Made by a program: the position numbers and the translations under genes
Shown: piece by piece, positions 53,360 to 64,000 of the stretch
How positions within the stretch are numbered: position 1 is the stretch's first letter
Layout of the letters: every line of letters begins with the position of its first letter
Origin: Adiantum capillus-veneris
Lineage: Eukaryota > Streptophyta > Polypodiopsida > Polypodiales > Pteridaceae
Direction: 5' to 3'
Length of the DNA: 64,000 bases
Assembly: GCA_014529385.2 (NCBI GenBank)
Contig: CM043971.1
Location: forward strand, 31,637,209 to 31,701,208
The notes under the pieces: generated by a model
What the model saw: the letters and a program-made list of their open reading frames with translations, nothing else
What the model was told of the DNA's origin: nothing
Databases searched by the model: none

Positions 53360-54027
53360 TCACTAACCTTAAGATGCTTTCATAGCTTAAGCTCTCATCC
53401 CTATAGCCGATCTTCTGGACCTTAAGCCCTCATAAGCATAACCGCTACGCTCAACCTTTCTCAACCTCAAGCTTCCATACCTCGCTCACATTCGGCGTCA
53501 ACGGGAATATGCAAGGAAGGAGGATCCGAAGGAGAGATAAAGAGGAAAGTCGGTAGAAGGGGGCAATACGGAGAATCTAAGGCAAATTAAAGTTAGCATT
53601 AAAGAATCATCGAGGTTCTTAAGGGAGTTAAGAGCATTTAAGGAGCATATTAAAAGAAGAAGGGAAAAACTTTGTTTTTATTCACCTCTTGACATTGGAG
53701 GTACATAACAAAGATAGAGGAGCGTTGTAGATGAGAGCTCCATCATCATCAGCAACACCATCAGCATCAAGAGCAACGAAGGTTTTTTTTCTGTTATCAA
53801 TGATAAATTGGGTTAACCCGTTGTGAGGAGCTTAAACTCCTTAACCCTAATGTAATCCCAGTTATAGTGCCATTAACGGCCCGCTTTGATTATTGAGAAA
53901 GCTTTACTTGAGGTCTATTTATGCTCATGGTGATTGTTGAAGTTATTTTCATCTGTTGTTCCCTCTCTCACACATTTCTCTCACATCTAGAGGCCTCGTG
54001 CCTTCCCGACTTCGATATCCCTTGACA
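52132..54027 (+). repeat. Candidate 5' LTR of element D
   Basis: It starts TGTCATGACC and ends CCCTTGACA, with TGTCA/TGACA terminal inverted bases. It is about 1.9 kb. CTATAAATAGG at about 53140 is a good TATA box. A CT run lies at 53316-53356. A PBS-like sequence follows after four T bases. The start is inferred from the terminal match only, because no second copy is available. Two palindromes of the H/P type lie inside it. Confidence 0.6.
52642..52773. repeat. Two palindromes, reversed orientation, 110 bp apart
   Basis: Copies at 52642-52663 and 52752-52773 share half-site ACATGGATCGC with H and P. Both are preceded by GAGG, so the flanks (GAGGTACATGG...CCATGTTC) read as the reverse of those in H and P. 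Confidence 0.88.
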
Positions 54028-54031
54028 TTTT

Positions 54032-54044
54032 TGGTGAACCCGAC
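54032..54044 (+). other. Candidate primer binding site of element D
   Basis: TGGTGAACCCGAC begins with the TGG expected from a tRNA CCA end and sits four bases after the LTR end. I could not assign the tRNA with certainty. Confidence 0.5.
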
Positions 54045-54072
54045 ACAAAACAAGTCGAGGTGGGAGGTGTAG

Positions 54073-55304
54073 ATGGAGAATTCAGAGTAGTTGATGAATT
54101 TTATTAAATAGATCAATTTCAAAGGATTTGATGGGAACCAAGCGGTTCTAGATGTGCCAAAAATGATGCAATTAGTTCAGGGATTTTTGCTTGAAGTGAA
54201 AGCCATGAAGATGAAAAAGCAAATTGACGATGCAATGTAGATGGCACTTGATGCCGTATGGGAAGAGTGTGGTGGTTTTCAAGGGCACAATCCATATGGT
54301 CTCCTTGCATGCTATAAAGTGAAGATGAAGAACCAAGGAGTTCCTGAAGATCGGATGATTGCAACTTTTGAAGAAGTTGTAACCTCCGAGTTTAAAGATA
54401 AGGTTTGAGAGCTGGTAGAAACATATTCCACACAGTGGGACTATTTTGCAAATGGATTTGTTTATGAAAGTCCTAGGATTATCGAATTGGCAAATGAATT
54501 AGATTATTGAACGAAGCCAGATTGTCTTCAGTAAAGGTGAAGGCGATCAGATGCAGTTCCTCAACTATGATGAAATTTGGGAACACATTTCTGCAAGAAT
54601 TAAAGCGAAGGTGAATACGGATTTGAAAGTAGCAGATTTAGTCTCAGAGGACCATATTTGGAGCAACCTAGCAAAGGTAAATATTAAATTTAATGCTAAA
54701 ACACAAATATATGATTTTTTTTCAAAGATTGCTTGCATGGAAGTTACCCCAATAATGGTTCCAGTGAAGACGTAGACTGTACAACAAGTGTTGCACAAGC
54801 TATTGACCTTGGCATGGAATGCTCTCAAGGATTTCATCAAGAAGATGAGACTTTGGAGGATACTAATGGATCTATCAGCACTAGAGCTGAGTAGGGCAAC
54901 AGGTTTACTGCATGATTGCATCAATAAAGCTATTATATACACAGTATTTAAAAAAGTGCAGGAGGTTGAAGAGCCAACTCAACGTATGCTTGAGGGTATT
55001 CCTTCAGAGGGGGCGCCAGATGAACCTTTGCAGTGTTATGATGGGTTGTTAAGTAGCACGGATGCATATGAGGAAGCAGAGCATGACATTGATGAGTATA
55101 AAGATTGTCTAGATCATGCATATTGTGAACAAGTTATCCAGGGAGATTTTGCTTCTATACTTATGCATGGGTTGCATGAGGAGGCAGCTCATATGCTTCT
55201 GATGAATGATGAGGCTTTGAAGGGTGGTTTTCCTAAGCGTGTTATGGATGAAGAGTTACAAGCTAAATTTGTTTTCCATGACCAAGTGTCAATCCCAAGC
55301 ATAA
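54073..55304 (+). pseudogene. Element D coding remnant, gag-like, decayed
   Basis: An ATG at 54073 opens a stop-interrupted frame (INFKGFDGNQAVLDVPKMM; GVPEDRMIATFEEVVTSEFK). A second frame at 54551-54775 and 54788-55304 gives DEIWEHISARIKAKV, DLVSEDHIWSNLAKVNIKF and an acidic helical part (EEAEHDIDEYKDCLDHAY). No knuckle, protease or RT motif is visible before 55305. The position after the PBS suggests gag, but I do not recognise the family. Similarity changes abruptly to chromovirus RT at about 55305. Confidence 0.5.
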
Positions 55305-56340
55305 ATCTACTCCAAGTCTTGGAGGAGCACAAGCAACATCTCCATGTGATTTTTCAAGCTTTGAGGGAGAACAAGATTTTTATCCATCAAAAGAAGAAGA
55401 GTGAATTTTTCCTTCAAGAGATTCGATACTTAGGTCATATTATCTCTCACGATGGCATCCATATGGATCCCTCTAAGTTAGATGTAATTTAAGCATTGCC
55501 TAATCCAACGAATCTACATGAGCTACAAAGATTTATTGGTATGTGTGCATACTATAGACGCTTCATAGCAAAATTCTCTCAAATAGGAGGACCATTACAT
55601 GACTTAACAAAGAAGAACATTAAGTACTCATGGACTGCTAAAGTGAAAAATTATTTTGACAAGCTCAAATAGAAGCTTACCTCCCAACAAATGCTTATGC
55701 TTCCGGATCTCTCAAAGCCATTTGAGGTCCAATGTGATGCTTGTGGTGATTGTTGGAGCAATCTTGCTTCAAGAAGGGCATACCATAGCATCTGAGAGCC
55801 GAAGGCTCAACACCAATGAGCGGGTCTTGGGCATGCTATATCCATCTCTCAACAAAGGCAAAAATATACTACTGATAAGCACAGAAGGGCCTTAATGTTC
55901 AAGGAAAATGATTGGGTCTTACTCAAGTTTCCCAAGGCTCGATTGAGGCAAGCGATGGCCAAAAATCCTACGGGCCATCAAAAGTATTATGCTTAACTAG
56001 CTGAAAGATACTATGGTCATTTTCAAATACTGAATCCAATCAATGACATGGCTTATCAAATCAAGTTTCCCAACCATTGTCTCTTACACAATTCTTTTCA
56101 TGTGAGCCTACTTAAGCCCTACAAAGGAGAGCCACCAAGAGAACCAATTATTGAAGACCCCCCCAGAAATCAAAGACCAAGAAGAGGTACTACAACCCAA
56201 AGCTATCCTTCAACATGAAGACAAGGTGCTACGGCATGGTAAGATTATCCGACGATATCTTATTAAGTTCAAAAATTATCCTTTTGACGATGCTAGATAG
56301 ATGCAAGGAATAAAACTTAAGGATAGTATGAACCTTGTCA
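55305..56340 (+). pseudogene. pol: Element E1: chromovirus RT-RNase H joined to chromodomain
   Basis: RT C-terminal sequence (EEHKQHLHVIFQALRENKIF, EIRYLGHIISHDGIHMDPSK) leads to the connection domain and the start of RNase H (PFEVQCDACGD near 55730). After about 55835 the sequence jumps to the post-integrase region (FKENDWVLLKFPKARLRQ), so the rest of RNase H and all of integrase are missing compared with E2. The end carries HNSFHVSLLKPYKGEPPREP and a chromodomain-like part (DKVLRHGKIIRRYLIKFKNY, then FDDAR). Multiple stops and frameshifts are present. The chromodomain places it among chromoviruses. Confidence 0.82.
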
Positions 56341-56683
56341 ATGCTTAATGCTACATTACAATAAGCAAATGTACATGTTTCTTTTAAATGATCAATGTTT
56401 TTGTCGTACAAGACTAATTCTCTTTTTATGGCGCATAAACTTAAATAGTATGCATGCTTAGAATCATGTTTATGTTGACGACGTCTCTCAGACACCAAGT
56501 AGAAATTGTCACTCTACTTTGGAATTATGATATGGACTAAAGAGCAGACATGCTTGTGGTAGCTACGTCTCCCAAGCATCAAATGGAGGAGTAATCCATC
56601 TTGGAATGATGTTGTAGGGTAACAAGGAATCCTCTACCCTCTATGAAAAAGAGACTAATGACCAAGGCTTTATCTTCTCTACC
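56341..56683 (+). other. E1 3' non-coding region
   Basis: It matches 61073-61400 of E2. A deletion between CTCAT direct repeats removed the polypurine tract and the first bases of the following LTR. Confidence 0.65.
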
Positions 56684-58246
56684 TCATGTTAAACTGATCA
56701 TTCAATTGGGGAAATAAAAGGGAAACAAGAGCTAGAACATAGATATGAGTTTTTAGGCCAAGCTCAACGTAGGGCCAAAAGGAGATAGTTCCATCTTAGC
56801 AAGGGATCATAAGGAGTTGGTATACTGAAGAACAATGCTTGCATAATGGATCTTGGAAGACCTTAGGGTTAGCTTCATTAAAGATCTCCAATGGTTGGTG
56901 TAAAAGTCCTTAGACCTTAGGCAAGCGAGTGATGTGCTTGAGGTGGGAACCCGACCAAACTTGAGGTGCTTGTCGTGCTTGCTGACTAAGGTGATTGAGG
57001 TGCTTGTTGTGCTTGCTCACTAAGGTGCTTGAGGTGTTTTTTGTGCTTGCTAATTAAGGTTCGTGAGATTCTTGACGTGCTTGATGACTAAGGTGCTTGA
57101 GGTGCTTAATGACTAAGGTGCTTAAGGTGCTTCACAACTAAGGTGCTTGAGGGACTTAAGGTTTTTCAAAACTCAACAAAGATCCATACACATGGAGGAG
57201 TGAGCCCTACTTGTAGGAGCATGAGAGAGAACACACACACACACACACACACACACACTCAAGGAAATCCTAGTCTAAAGAGGCAACAAGGACACATGTC
57301 AAGCTCCTCTCCATGTTGCCTTCATAAGCTGCATAAAGACTATTGGTTGCCTAAAGACTATTGGTTGATCCCTAGAGGGGTCCAATGATAATTTAGCTAA
57401 CTAACTTAATTTATCATGCATTTATCAAGTCCTCTCTCTCAATGGGGAAAGGAGGACACTTGTCCTAGCATGGTTTCTTGATATGCTCTATGCACGTGGA
57501 GCAAGCTGGGGGTGTACTTGGGGGGTATACTCTCTCTCTCTCACCCACACTCACATGCTCATTCTCACTTGGTGAAAGTGCAGGAACTCCATCTCCTTCT
57601 CCATGCTTCTAGAGAAGTTGAGAGCCTACACCAACACTCTTGGCTATGGAATGCAAATCCAACCAAGAGCCATGCTTCAATGCTTAATCTTTCCATCTTC
57701 TGCATCTTCATTACTATGCTATTATGCTATGCTAAGCAAGAAGAGTGATGATAAGTGAGGAACTATTTATTTCTCCTATGAATGATTCTTCTTCCTCTTC
57801 CCTATCCTCATTCCTTGCTAGCTCTCTCCACCTTTGAAGGTCTTGGAGGCCTTGGGACTGAGGCCGGGGATGGTTAATGCTTTTACAAAGGTTATGTTAT
57901 GCTTGTGATGCATGAACTTTTCCATCTTCATTGCATCACCCAGGTCTCAAGGAACCCAAAGATTGTATTGTATCAAGTCTCTCTTTAGGGGAGAATCTAT
58001 TATACAAAAGCCTATTGGAGGGGGGAACGGCTCCACATAAATCCGGTCCTCACAACTGTTGTCTAGTTCTCTAACTCTCGCTCTCTTGCAAAAGTATTGT
58101 TCATGCCAAGTTAATTAAGTATAATGGTTATGTTGCTACCGCTAATTAAGTTCACCCTCTATGTTCTCAAATTAGTCTCATAAAAATGCTCACTATAGTT
58201 CTCTTAATTCCACTATTCTCAATGTTCATAGGCCATTTCCATTACA
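56684..58246 (+). repeat. Element E LTR, left copy, 5' end deleted
   Basis: It is homologous to 61428-62551 and ends ...CATTTCCATTACA before a PBS. A degenerate tandem repeat based on AAGGTGCTTGAGGTGCTTG fills about 56920-57165. An AC microsatellite lies at 57233-57257. It contains roughly 490 bp (about 57480-57960) that the right copy lacks. Small frames in it, including 57512-57748, are not preserved in the right copy. Confidence 0.75.
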
Positions 58247-58247
58247 G

Positions 58248-58260
58248 TGGTATCAGAGCT
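58248..58260 (+). other. Primer binding site of element E2
   Basis: TGGTATCAGAGCT, initiator tRNA-Met type, lies one base after the LTR end. Confidence 0.9.
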
Positions 58261-58504
58261 ATTGGTTTCTCTTTTCTTGCTTAAGAAGAGAGGTCCTTAA
58301 GTTGTCCATGAAAGGTTGGACGTGTTCATTGCACTGGGACATGGATCTATTATCTTGGTTGAAAAGGACTTAGTTGGAGGTACACCATTGGAAACTATAG
58401 TCTTTATAATGGAGTCTCTTGGGGCTTTCCTTTGGCTTAACCATTATTGAGCTACTAGCAAGCTCCATCCACGTTCAATTGTTTAATAGAGAAAATCCTT
58501 AGAC
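58261..58504 (+). other. Element E2 leader joined directly to RT
   Basis: It matches the E3 leader (62566 on) for about 200 bp and then passes into RT sequence. Gag, protease and the first half of RT are therefore deleted. Confidence 0.7.
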
Positions 58505-59590
58505 TACCACAAATTCACTAGAGTGTTCTTTGATGATATCATCATCTACTCCAAGTCCTTGGAGGAGCGCAAGAAACATCTCCAGTTGATTTTTCAAGCT
58601 TTCAGGGAGAACAAGCTTTCTATCAATCAAAAGAAAAGAGTGAATTTTTCCTTCAAGAGATTCAATAATTAGGTCATATTATCTCTCAAGATGGTATCCG
58701 TATGGATCAATCTAAGTGAGAGGTAATAAATGCATGGCCTAATCCAAGGAATCTACATGAGCTATGAAAATTTGTTGGTATGTGACCATACTATAGACGC
58801 TTCATAGCAAAATTCTCTCAAATAGGATGACATTACATGACTTAACAAAGAAGAACGTTAAGCACTCATGGACTGCTAAAGAGAAAAATGCTTTTAAAAA
58901 GCTCAAAGAGAAGCTTACCTCACAACCAGTGCTTATGCTTCCGGATCTCTCAAAGCCATTTGAGGTCCAATGTGATGCTTGTGGTGATTGCCTTGGAGTA
59001 GTCTTGCTTCAAGAAGGGCATGCCATAGCATAGAGGCGAAGGCTCAATACCAATGAACGGGTCTTGGGCATATATGAAGAAAAGCTTTTAGGTGTTCTAC
59101 ATGCCCTAGACACATGGAAGCACTATCTATTGGGGATTCCATTTATTTTGCGAACAGACCACCAAAGTCTCAAGTACTTCATGACACGAACCAAGCTTTC
59201 CAACAAACAAATGAGGTGGGAAAATTTTCTTTTACAACTTTATTTCCATATTGCTCACATTGTTCATAAGCATAATCAAGTGGCCGACGCACTTTCAGGA
59301 CGACCAAAAATCAATGCGGTTTCTATAGCAAGTTACAATAGTCTATCTTTTATGATAGCTGAGTATGCTACTGACCCTGACTTTAAAGACATAATGTCAG
59401 CCCTTGCATTGGGGAAGAAAGAAGAACCATTTGCCTTGCAGGATGGCTATCTTAGGATGGTTATCTTCTCCATGGTTATAGGCTATCTATTACCCACTCT
59501 CTTCGTGAGAAAGTCATGTATGAATCCCATGCTCCTTCCTATGCGAGGCATAGAGGTATTCAACCTACTCTTTGAGGAGTAGAAACGTAC
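58505..59590 (+). pseudogene. pol: Element E2 RT C-terminal half and RNase H
   Basis: It begins at the RT catalytic region (VFFDDIIIYSKSLEER) and continues through the RT thumb into RNase H (PFEVQCDACGDCLGVVLLQ; ILRTDHQSLKYFMTRT; HKHNQVADALS). Frameshifts occur near 58640 and 58820, and a stop lies after AIA at about 59031. It is close to E1 where both exist. The RNase H segment at 59064-59582 is open for 172 codons and runs towards the integrase zinc region. Confidence 0.82.
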
Positions 59591-60430
59591 TTCTATTGGC
59601 CTACCATTAAAGTAGACATACAAGAGTATGTCTTAAAATGTGTGGTATGCCAAAAGTCCAAGTATGATAGAGGGAAGCAACCTGGGTACCCGCATCCATT
59701 ACCAATCCCTAATTCATATATCCATGTATTTTATCTTTGGATTACCCAAGTCTATCCATGGAAATACGGGAATATGGACAATAGGCGATAGGTTTAGGAA
59801 GCAAGTACACTTTATTCCTGTCAAAAAGACTATTAACGCACACCAAATGGAAACCCTCTTTGAATCCCAGATTTTCAAACACCATGGATTGCCAACATCC
59901 ATCGTGTTAGATAGAGATCTTAGAATGACCAATAATTTTTAGAAAGGTATCTTTGAAAATCTAGGTACAAGATTGAATTTCTCTTCGGCCTATCACCCAC
60001 AAATAGATGGCCAAAGTGAGATAGCCAATCTTACGATTCTTGATCTACTAAAGACTCATGTTACAGAAGTAGATCAATGCTCACAATGGGATGAGTACAT
60101 ACCCCTTGTAGAGTATGCGTACAATAATATTGTCCATACTACTATAAGAAAGGCACCTTTTAAGATCATAGAGGGAAGACCTAAAAGTCCCTCGGTACTT
60201 AAAGCACATGGAAATATCTTCGTTGTTGATGAGTATAGCCGTGACCTACAAGAATCTTTCCAAAAGATTAAGGAGGCTATATCCATCTCTCAACAAAGGC
60301 AAAAATTTGTTGCTGATAAGCACAAAAGGGCCTTAACATTCAAGGAAAATGATTGGATCTTACTCAAGTTTCCCAAGGCTCGATTGAGGCAAATAACGGG
60401 CAAAAATCCTACGGGTATGCTAAACTAGCC
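59591..60430 (+). pseudogene. pol: Element E2 integrase
   Basis: The zinc-region end CVVCQKSKYDRGKQPG is near 59640. The core is scattered over frames: IPVKKTINAHQMETLFES, HHGLPTSIVLDRDLRMTNNF near 59880-59940 with the second Asp, and SSAYHPQIDGQSEIANL near 59985 with the Glu. The segment 59973-60428 continues into the integrase C-terminus (EYAYNNIVHTTIRKAPF, FKENDWILLKFPKARLRQ). At least two frameshifts and a stop at 59940 inactivate it. Confidence 0.82.
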
Positions 60431-60446
60431 AAAAGATACTATGGTA

Positions 60447-60728
60447 GTTTTTAATTCAATCCGAACCAGATTTACATATGGTAGCTTCACAGAGTGGGTT
60501 AGATGATTCATCATCATATTGTTGACAGAAATCGATGATCAACGTTAAAAAGTACCCCACCCGGGTTTGGTTCATCCAGCCGCTATTTTCTTTTAATGGC
60601 GGAGGCAGAACAAGCACAGTATGACATTGCCAATTGTGGCCTTAGCACTTAGTCTCAATGACTGGCAGGAGATGTAACAGCTTACGTTTGCGTGTCTTCT
60701 CACGATGGATATGTGTTAGCTGTAGCCT
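60447..60728. other. Insertion of unknown origin in E2
   Basis: E1 reads continuously from ...ACTATGGTCATTTTCAAAT across this point, while E2 has about 280 extra bases. I see no coding frame, clear inverted ends or target duplication. Confidence 0.55.
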
Positions 60729-60739
60729 TTTCAAATCTT

Positions 60740-61072
60740 GAGGGCAATCAATGACATGGCTTATAAGCTGAAGTTGCCAAACCATTGGCTCATACACAAT
60801 GATTTTCATGTAAGCCTACTTAAGCTCTACAAAGGTAAGCCACCAAGAAAACCAATTATTGAAGACTCCCCAGAAATTGAAGACCAAGAAGAGGTGCTAC
60901 AACCCAATGCTATCCTTTGATATGAAGAGCGAGTGCCACTGCATGGTAAGATTATCCGGCGATATATTATTAAGTTCAAAAATTATCCTTTTGAAGATGC
61001 TAGATGGATACAAGGAGTACAACTTAAGGATAGTAAGAACCTTGTTAATGCTTACAAGGCTACATTACAATA
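60740..61072 (+). pseudogene. pol: Element E2 integrase end and chromodomain
   Basis: The frame gives AINDMAYKLKLPNHWLIHND, FHVSLLKLYKGKPPRKPIIE, an acidic spacer and, after one stop, the chromodomain-like HGKIIRRYIIKFKNYPFEDA. Chromodomains at the integrase C-terminus bind methylated histones and steer insertion. The copy is degenerate. Confidence 0.75.
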
Positions 61073-61427
61073 AGCAAATGTACATGTTTCTTTTAAATGA
61101 TCAATGCTTTTATCTTATAAAACTAATTCTCTTTTTAAGGTGCACAAATTTAAATAGTATGCATGCTTAGAATCATGTTTGTGTTGACTACGTTTCTTAA
61201 ACACCAAGTAGAAGTTTTACTCTACTTTGGAATTATGATATGGACTAAAGGGTAGACATGCGTGTGGTAGCTACGTCTCCCAAGCACCAAATGGAGTAGT
61301 CATCCATCTTGGAATGATGTTGTAGGGTAACAAGGAATCCTCTACCCGCTATGAAAAATAGACTAATGACCAAGACTTTATCTTCTCTACCTCATAGTCA
61401 AGGACGACTATGGTTTCAAGGGAGAGG
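61073..61427 (+). other. Element E2 3' non-coding region and polypurine tract
   Basis: It is homologous to the region after E1. CAAGGGAGAGG at 61417-61427 directly before TGTTGTCATT is a good polypurine tract. Confidence 0.75.
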
Positions 61428-62551
61428 TGTTGTCATTAAATCTAATATCTAGATTTACCAAAATGACTTTCTCATGTTAAACTCATCATTTAATATGGGG
61501 AAATAAAAGGGAAACAAGAGTTAGAACATAGATATGAGTTTTTAGGCCAAGCTCAACATAGGGCCAAAAGGAGATGGTTCCATCTCAGCAAGGGCTCACA
61601 AGGAATTGGTCTACTGAAGAACAATGCTTGCATAATGGAGCTTGGAAGACCTTAGAGTTAGCTTCATTAAAGACCTCCAATGCTTGGTGTAAAAGTCCTT
61701 AGACCTTAGGCAAGCTAGTGTTGTGCTTGAGGTGGGAACTGCCCAAGCTTGAGGTGCTTGTCGTGCTTGCTGTTTAAGGTGATTGAGGTACTTAATGAAT
61801 AAGGTGCTTAAGTTGCTTCATGAATAAGGTGCTTATGGGGCTTAAGGTGCTTAATGACTAAGGTGCTTGAGGGGCTTAAGGTGTTGCAAAAGTCAACAAA
61901 TATCCCTACATGGGGGGGCGAGCCCTACTTGTAGGAGCATGAGAGAGAACACACACACACACACACTCACTCAAGCCAAGCCTAATCTAAAGATGCAACA
62001 AGGACACATGTCAAGCTCCTCTCCATGCTGCCCTCATACGCTGCCTAAAGACTATTGGTTGATCCCTAGAGGGGTCCAATGACAATTTAGCTAATTAAAT
62101 TAATTTATCATGCATTTACCAATTCCTCTCTCTCAAAGGGGAAAAGAGGACACTTGTCCTAAGGCAAGCATGGTTGCTTGATATGCACTATGCATGTGAT
62201 TGGCTACGCTTGGAGGGGTCCAATCAAATGCAAGAATGAGCTACAAGGGGGGGTCGACCAAAGCAAGGTCTAAAGGAACCCAAAGATTGTATTGCATAAG
62301 TCTCTCTTTGTATCAAGCCTATTGGAGGGGGGACCGGGCTCCACACAATATGGTCCTCAACTGCTGTCAAGTTCTCTAACTCTCTCTCTCTTACAAAAGT
62401 ATTGTTCATGCCAAGTTAATTAAGTATAATGATTATGTTGCTACCACTAATTAAGTTCACCCTCTATTTTCTCAAAATAGTCTCATAAAGATGCTCACTA
62501 TAGTTCTCTTAATTCCGCTATTCTCAATGTTCATAGGTGATTTACATTACA
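61428..62551 (+). repeat. Element E LTR, right copy
   Basis: It starts TGTTGTCATT after a polypurine tract and ends TTTACATTACA before a PBS (1124 bp). It shares the AAGGTGCTTGAGG-type repeats (about 61745-61885) and an AC run (about 61949-61966) with the left copy. Confidence 0.8.
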
Positions 62552-62552
62552 T

Positions 62553-62565
62553 TGGTATTAGAGCT
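62553..62565 (+). other. Primer binding site of element E3, one mismatch
   Basis: TGGTATTAGAGCT differs from the initiator-Met site by one C-to-T change. Confidence 0.85.
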
Positions 62566-63200
62566 ATTGTTTCTCTTTTCTTGCTTATGAAGAGAGGTCC
62601 TTAAGTTGTCCATGAAAGGTTGGACCTGTTCATTGCAATAGGGTAAGTGGGACATGGATCTATTATCTTGGTTGAAAAGGACTTAGTTCGAGGTACACCA
62701 TTGAGAATTATAGTCTTTATAATGGAGTCTCTCGGGGCTTGCCTTTGGCTTAACCATTATTGAGCTACTAGCAAGCTCAATAGGAACCATAATCAACCGA
62801 GCAATGTTAGACCATGTCCACTAGTCTTTGCAATCAGCAGTCCATAAACCATGGGTGTGGCTGCTTGATAACTAATTTTCAAAGGTAAAGAAGAGTAGGG
62901 ACTAAGGTTTTTGAGGGTACCAAAGCACAAAATAATTTATACATAATTAGCATGGCTGACAATAACCAAGAGAGTAGAATGAATATTGACAACTTTGATT
63001 TTGCACATGAAGGTGCTAATGATGATGCCCCCATGTTTGTTATTTATCTTGTTACTAGGTTTCAACAAGCTATGGGAAACCCTGCTTTGCAAGCAAAGTT
63101 ACTCAACAACTTCGTGCTTACGGGATCTCCCTTCCTCTCCAAGAGGAGAGAGAGCTTGGGAGGCCTCTTGATGAGACTCCCAAAAGATGACTCTCTCCCA
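62566..63200 (+). pseudogene. gag: Element E3 leader and gag start, cut by Copia
   Basis: The leader matches that of E2. An ATG at 62952 opens MADNNQESRMNIDNFDFAHE and runs to FQQAMGNPALQAKLLNN and RRESLGGLLMRL, the sort of N-terminal region expected for a chromovirus gag. The frame runs into the Copia fragment near 63200; codons after that are foreign. No gag core or knuckle is left, so the assignment rests on position. Confidence 0.6.
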
Positions 63201-64000
63201 CGACTAGTCAGAAATGCAATAAATTCATGAAACATATACTCCCCCCCTCGATCGGAATGGAGGGTGCCCATAGTACATTTTGAGACATTTTCAGCCATAG
63301 CCAAAAATTATTTGAAGCACATAAGTCCTTCGAACTTTGCTTGAACAGGATACACCCATGCATGCCTGGAGTAATTATCAATGAAAGCCACAAAGTAAAG
63401 GTAATTGCCCAAGGACAGAGTGTGCATTGGCCCACAAACATCGCAATGCACAAGCTGCAACCTACATGTGGCTCTAATTGAACCATCCTTTGGAAACTTC
63501 GAACGCTCCATCTTACCCAAAATACAGGCTTCACAAACATGTTTGACATGTGCTTCAAGAGGTGGCAAAAAAGCAACGATAGCAGATTTCTGCAAAGGCA
63601 GCAAACTGGCAACATTCAGATGCCCAAAACATGCATGCCAAAGTTTTGTATTTGAAACAGCCTTAGAATCCACAACTGCATTTGCAAAATTCTACCCACA
63701 CTCGTTATACAAAGTGAGCTTATACATCCCACGACATAATATGCATGGTGCAACAATCTCATCACAAAAACTGAGATCATGAACTATACATCTGCCATCC
63801 ACAAATTTCACAACAAGACCACGTCTAGCAAGTGCAGATATAGAAAAAAGATTCTTCTTGATCCCGAGTACATAAAGTGCATCAACAAGTGTGAAAGAAC
63901 TGCCATTCACAGCAGTCAGCACAATCTTTCCAACTCCCTTAACAGGATAAGAGGCATTGTTGGCACAAGTGACTGAATTTCCATGAGGGACATCCTTGAG
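63200..64000 (-). pseudogene. pol: Ty1/Copia Gag-Pol fragment: pre-integrase and integrase
   Basis: On the minus strand, 63922-63692 gives FTLVDALYVLGIKKNLFSIS, the segment before integrase. The segment 63673-63308 gives the zinc region (LWHACFGHLN, CEACILGK) and the first catalytic Asp (LVHCDVCGPM), with FVAFIDNYSRHAWVYPV. The next segment gives LHSDRGGEYMFHEF with the second Asp. Similarity ends near 63200, before the catalytic Glu. Frames differ between the pieces. It continues beyond the window end. Integrase lying before RT and the LVHCDVCGPM signature define Copia. Confidence 0.88.

Noticed and set aside
57143-57388. Small frame in the left E LTR with a Thr-His repeat
   Set aside because: The matching frame at 61867-62082 is also driven by an AC microsatellite, and both lie within LTR sequence.

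Overview
This window looks like nuclear DNA of a land plant with a large, repeat-filled genome. I find no convincing host gene, tRNA or rRNA gene. Almost everything recognisable is LTR-retrotransposon DNA, much of it nested. Two kinds of primer binding site (PBS) support a plant origin: one matches the 3' end of plant tRNA-Asp (TGGCGCC...), the other the initiator tRNA-Met (TGGTATCAGAGCT). The species cannot be named from sequence alone; a fern, lycophyte or gymnosperm is only a guess.

Layout. 1-7000 (minus): Ty3/Gypsy element A (gag, protease, leader, 5' LTR), cut by the window start. 7018-8600 (minus): broken gag-protease of another Gypsy element, F. 10690-12074 (minus): broken gag of element G, related to A and H. 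14768-50423: a small non-autonomous LTR element T, arranged as LTR-internal-LTR-internal-LTR-internal...LTR. Its outermost LTRs are flanked by the same 5 bp, AGTCC, so about 30 kb of later insertions appear to lie inside it. Those insertions are a solo LTR (17495-18433, target duplication CACTA); Gypsy element H (19173-23975), whose leader carries near-regularly spaced palindromes; a minus-strand element C (23976-28734); a pol fragment X (28735-32982); a complete element B (32983-46366, matching 560-bp LTRs, target duplication CGAAG); and a palindrome-bearing fragment P (46372-49253) with unfamiliar coding sequence. 52132-55304: candidate LTR and remnant of element D. 55305-63200: chromovirus-type Gypsy remnants E1-E3 (reverse transcriptase, RNase H, integrase, chromodomain) separated by LTRs. 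63200-64000 (minus): a Ty1/Copia integrase fragment.

How the parts work together. B is the reference copy. It carries gag with CCHC knuckles, a protease-like domain, RT, RNase H and a DD35E integrase. After integrase come a second aspartic-protease-like domain with a canonical DTG, a tail with repeated W-[VI]-P-K motifs, and a separate 143-codon ORF also conserved in C. Gag through the second protease lies in one reading frame broken by stop codons, so this copy is probably not autonomous today.

The strongest leads are: (1) a 22-26 bp palindrome repeated at about 270-290 bp spacing in retroelement leaders; (2) the post-integrase protease-like domain shared by three elements; (3) the conserved accessory ORF; and (4) the tandem non-autonomous T element bracketed by one target duplication.
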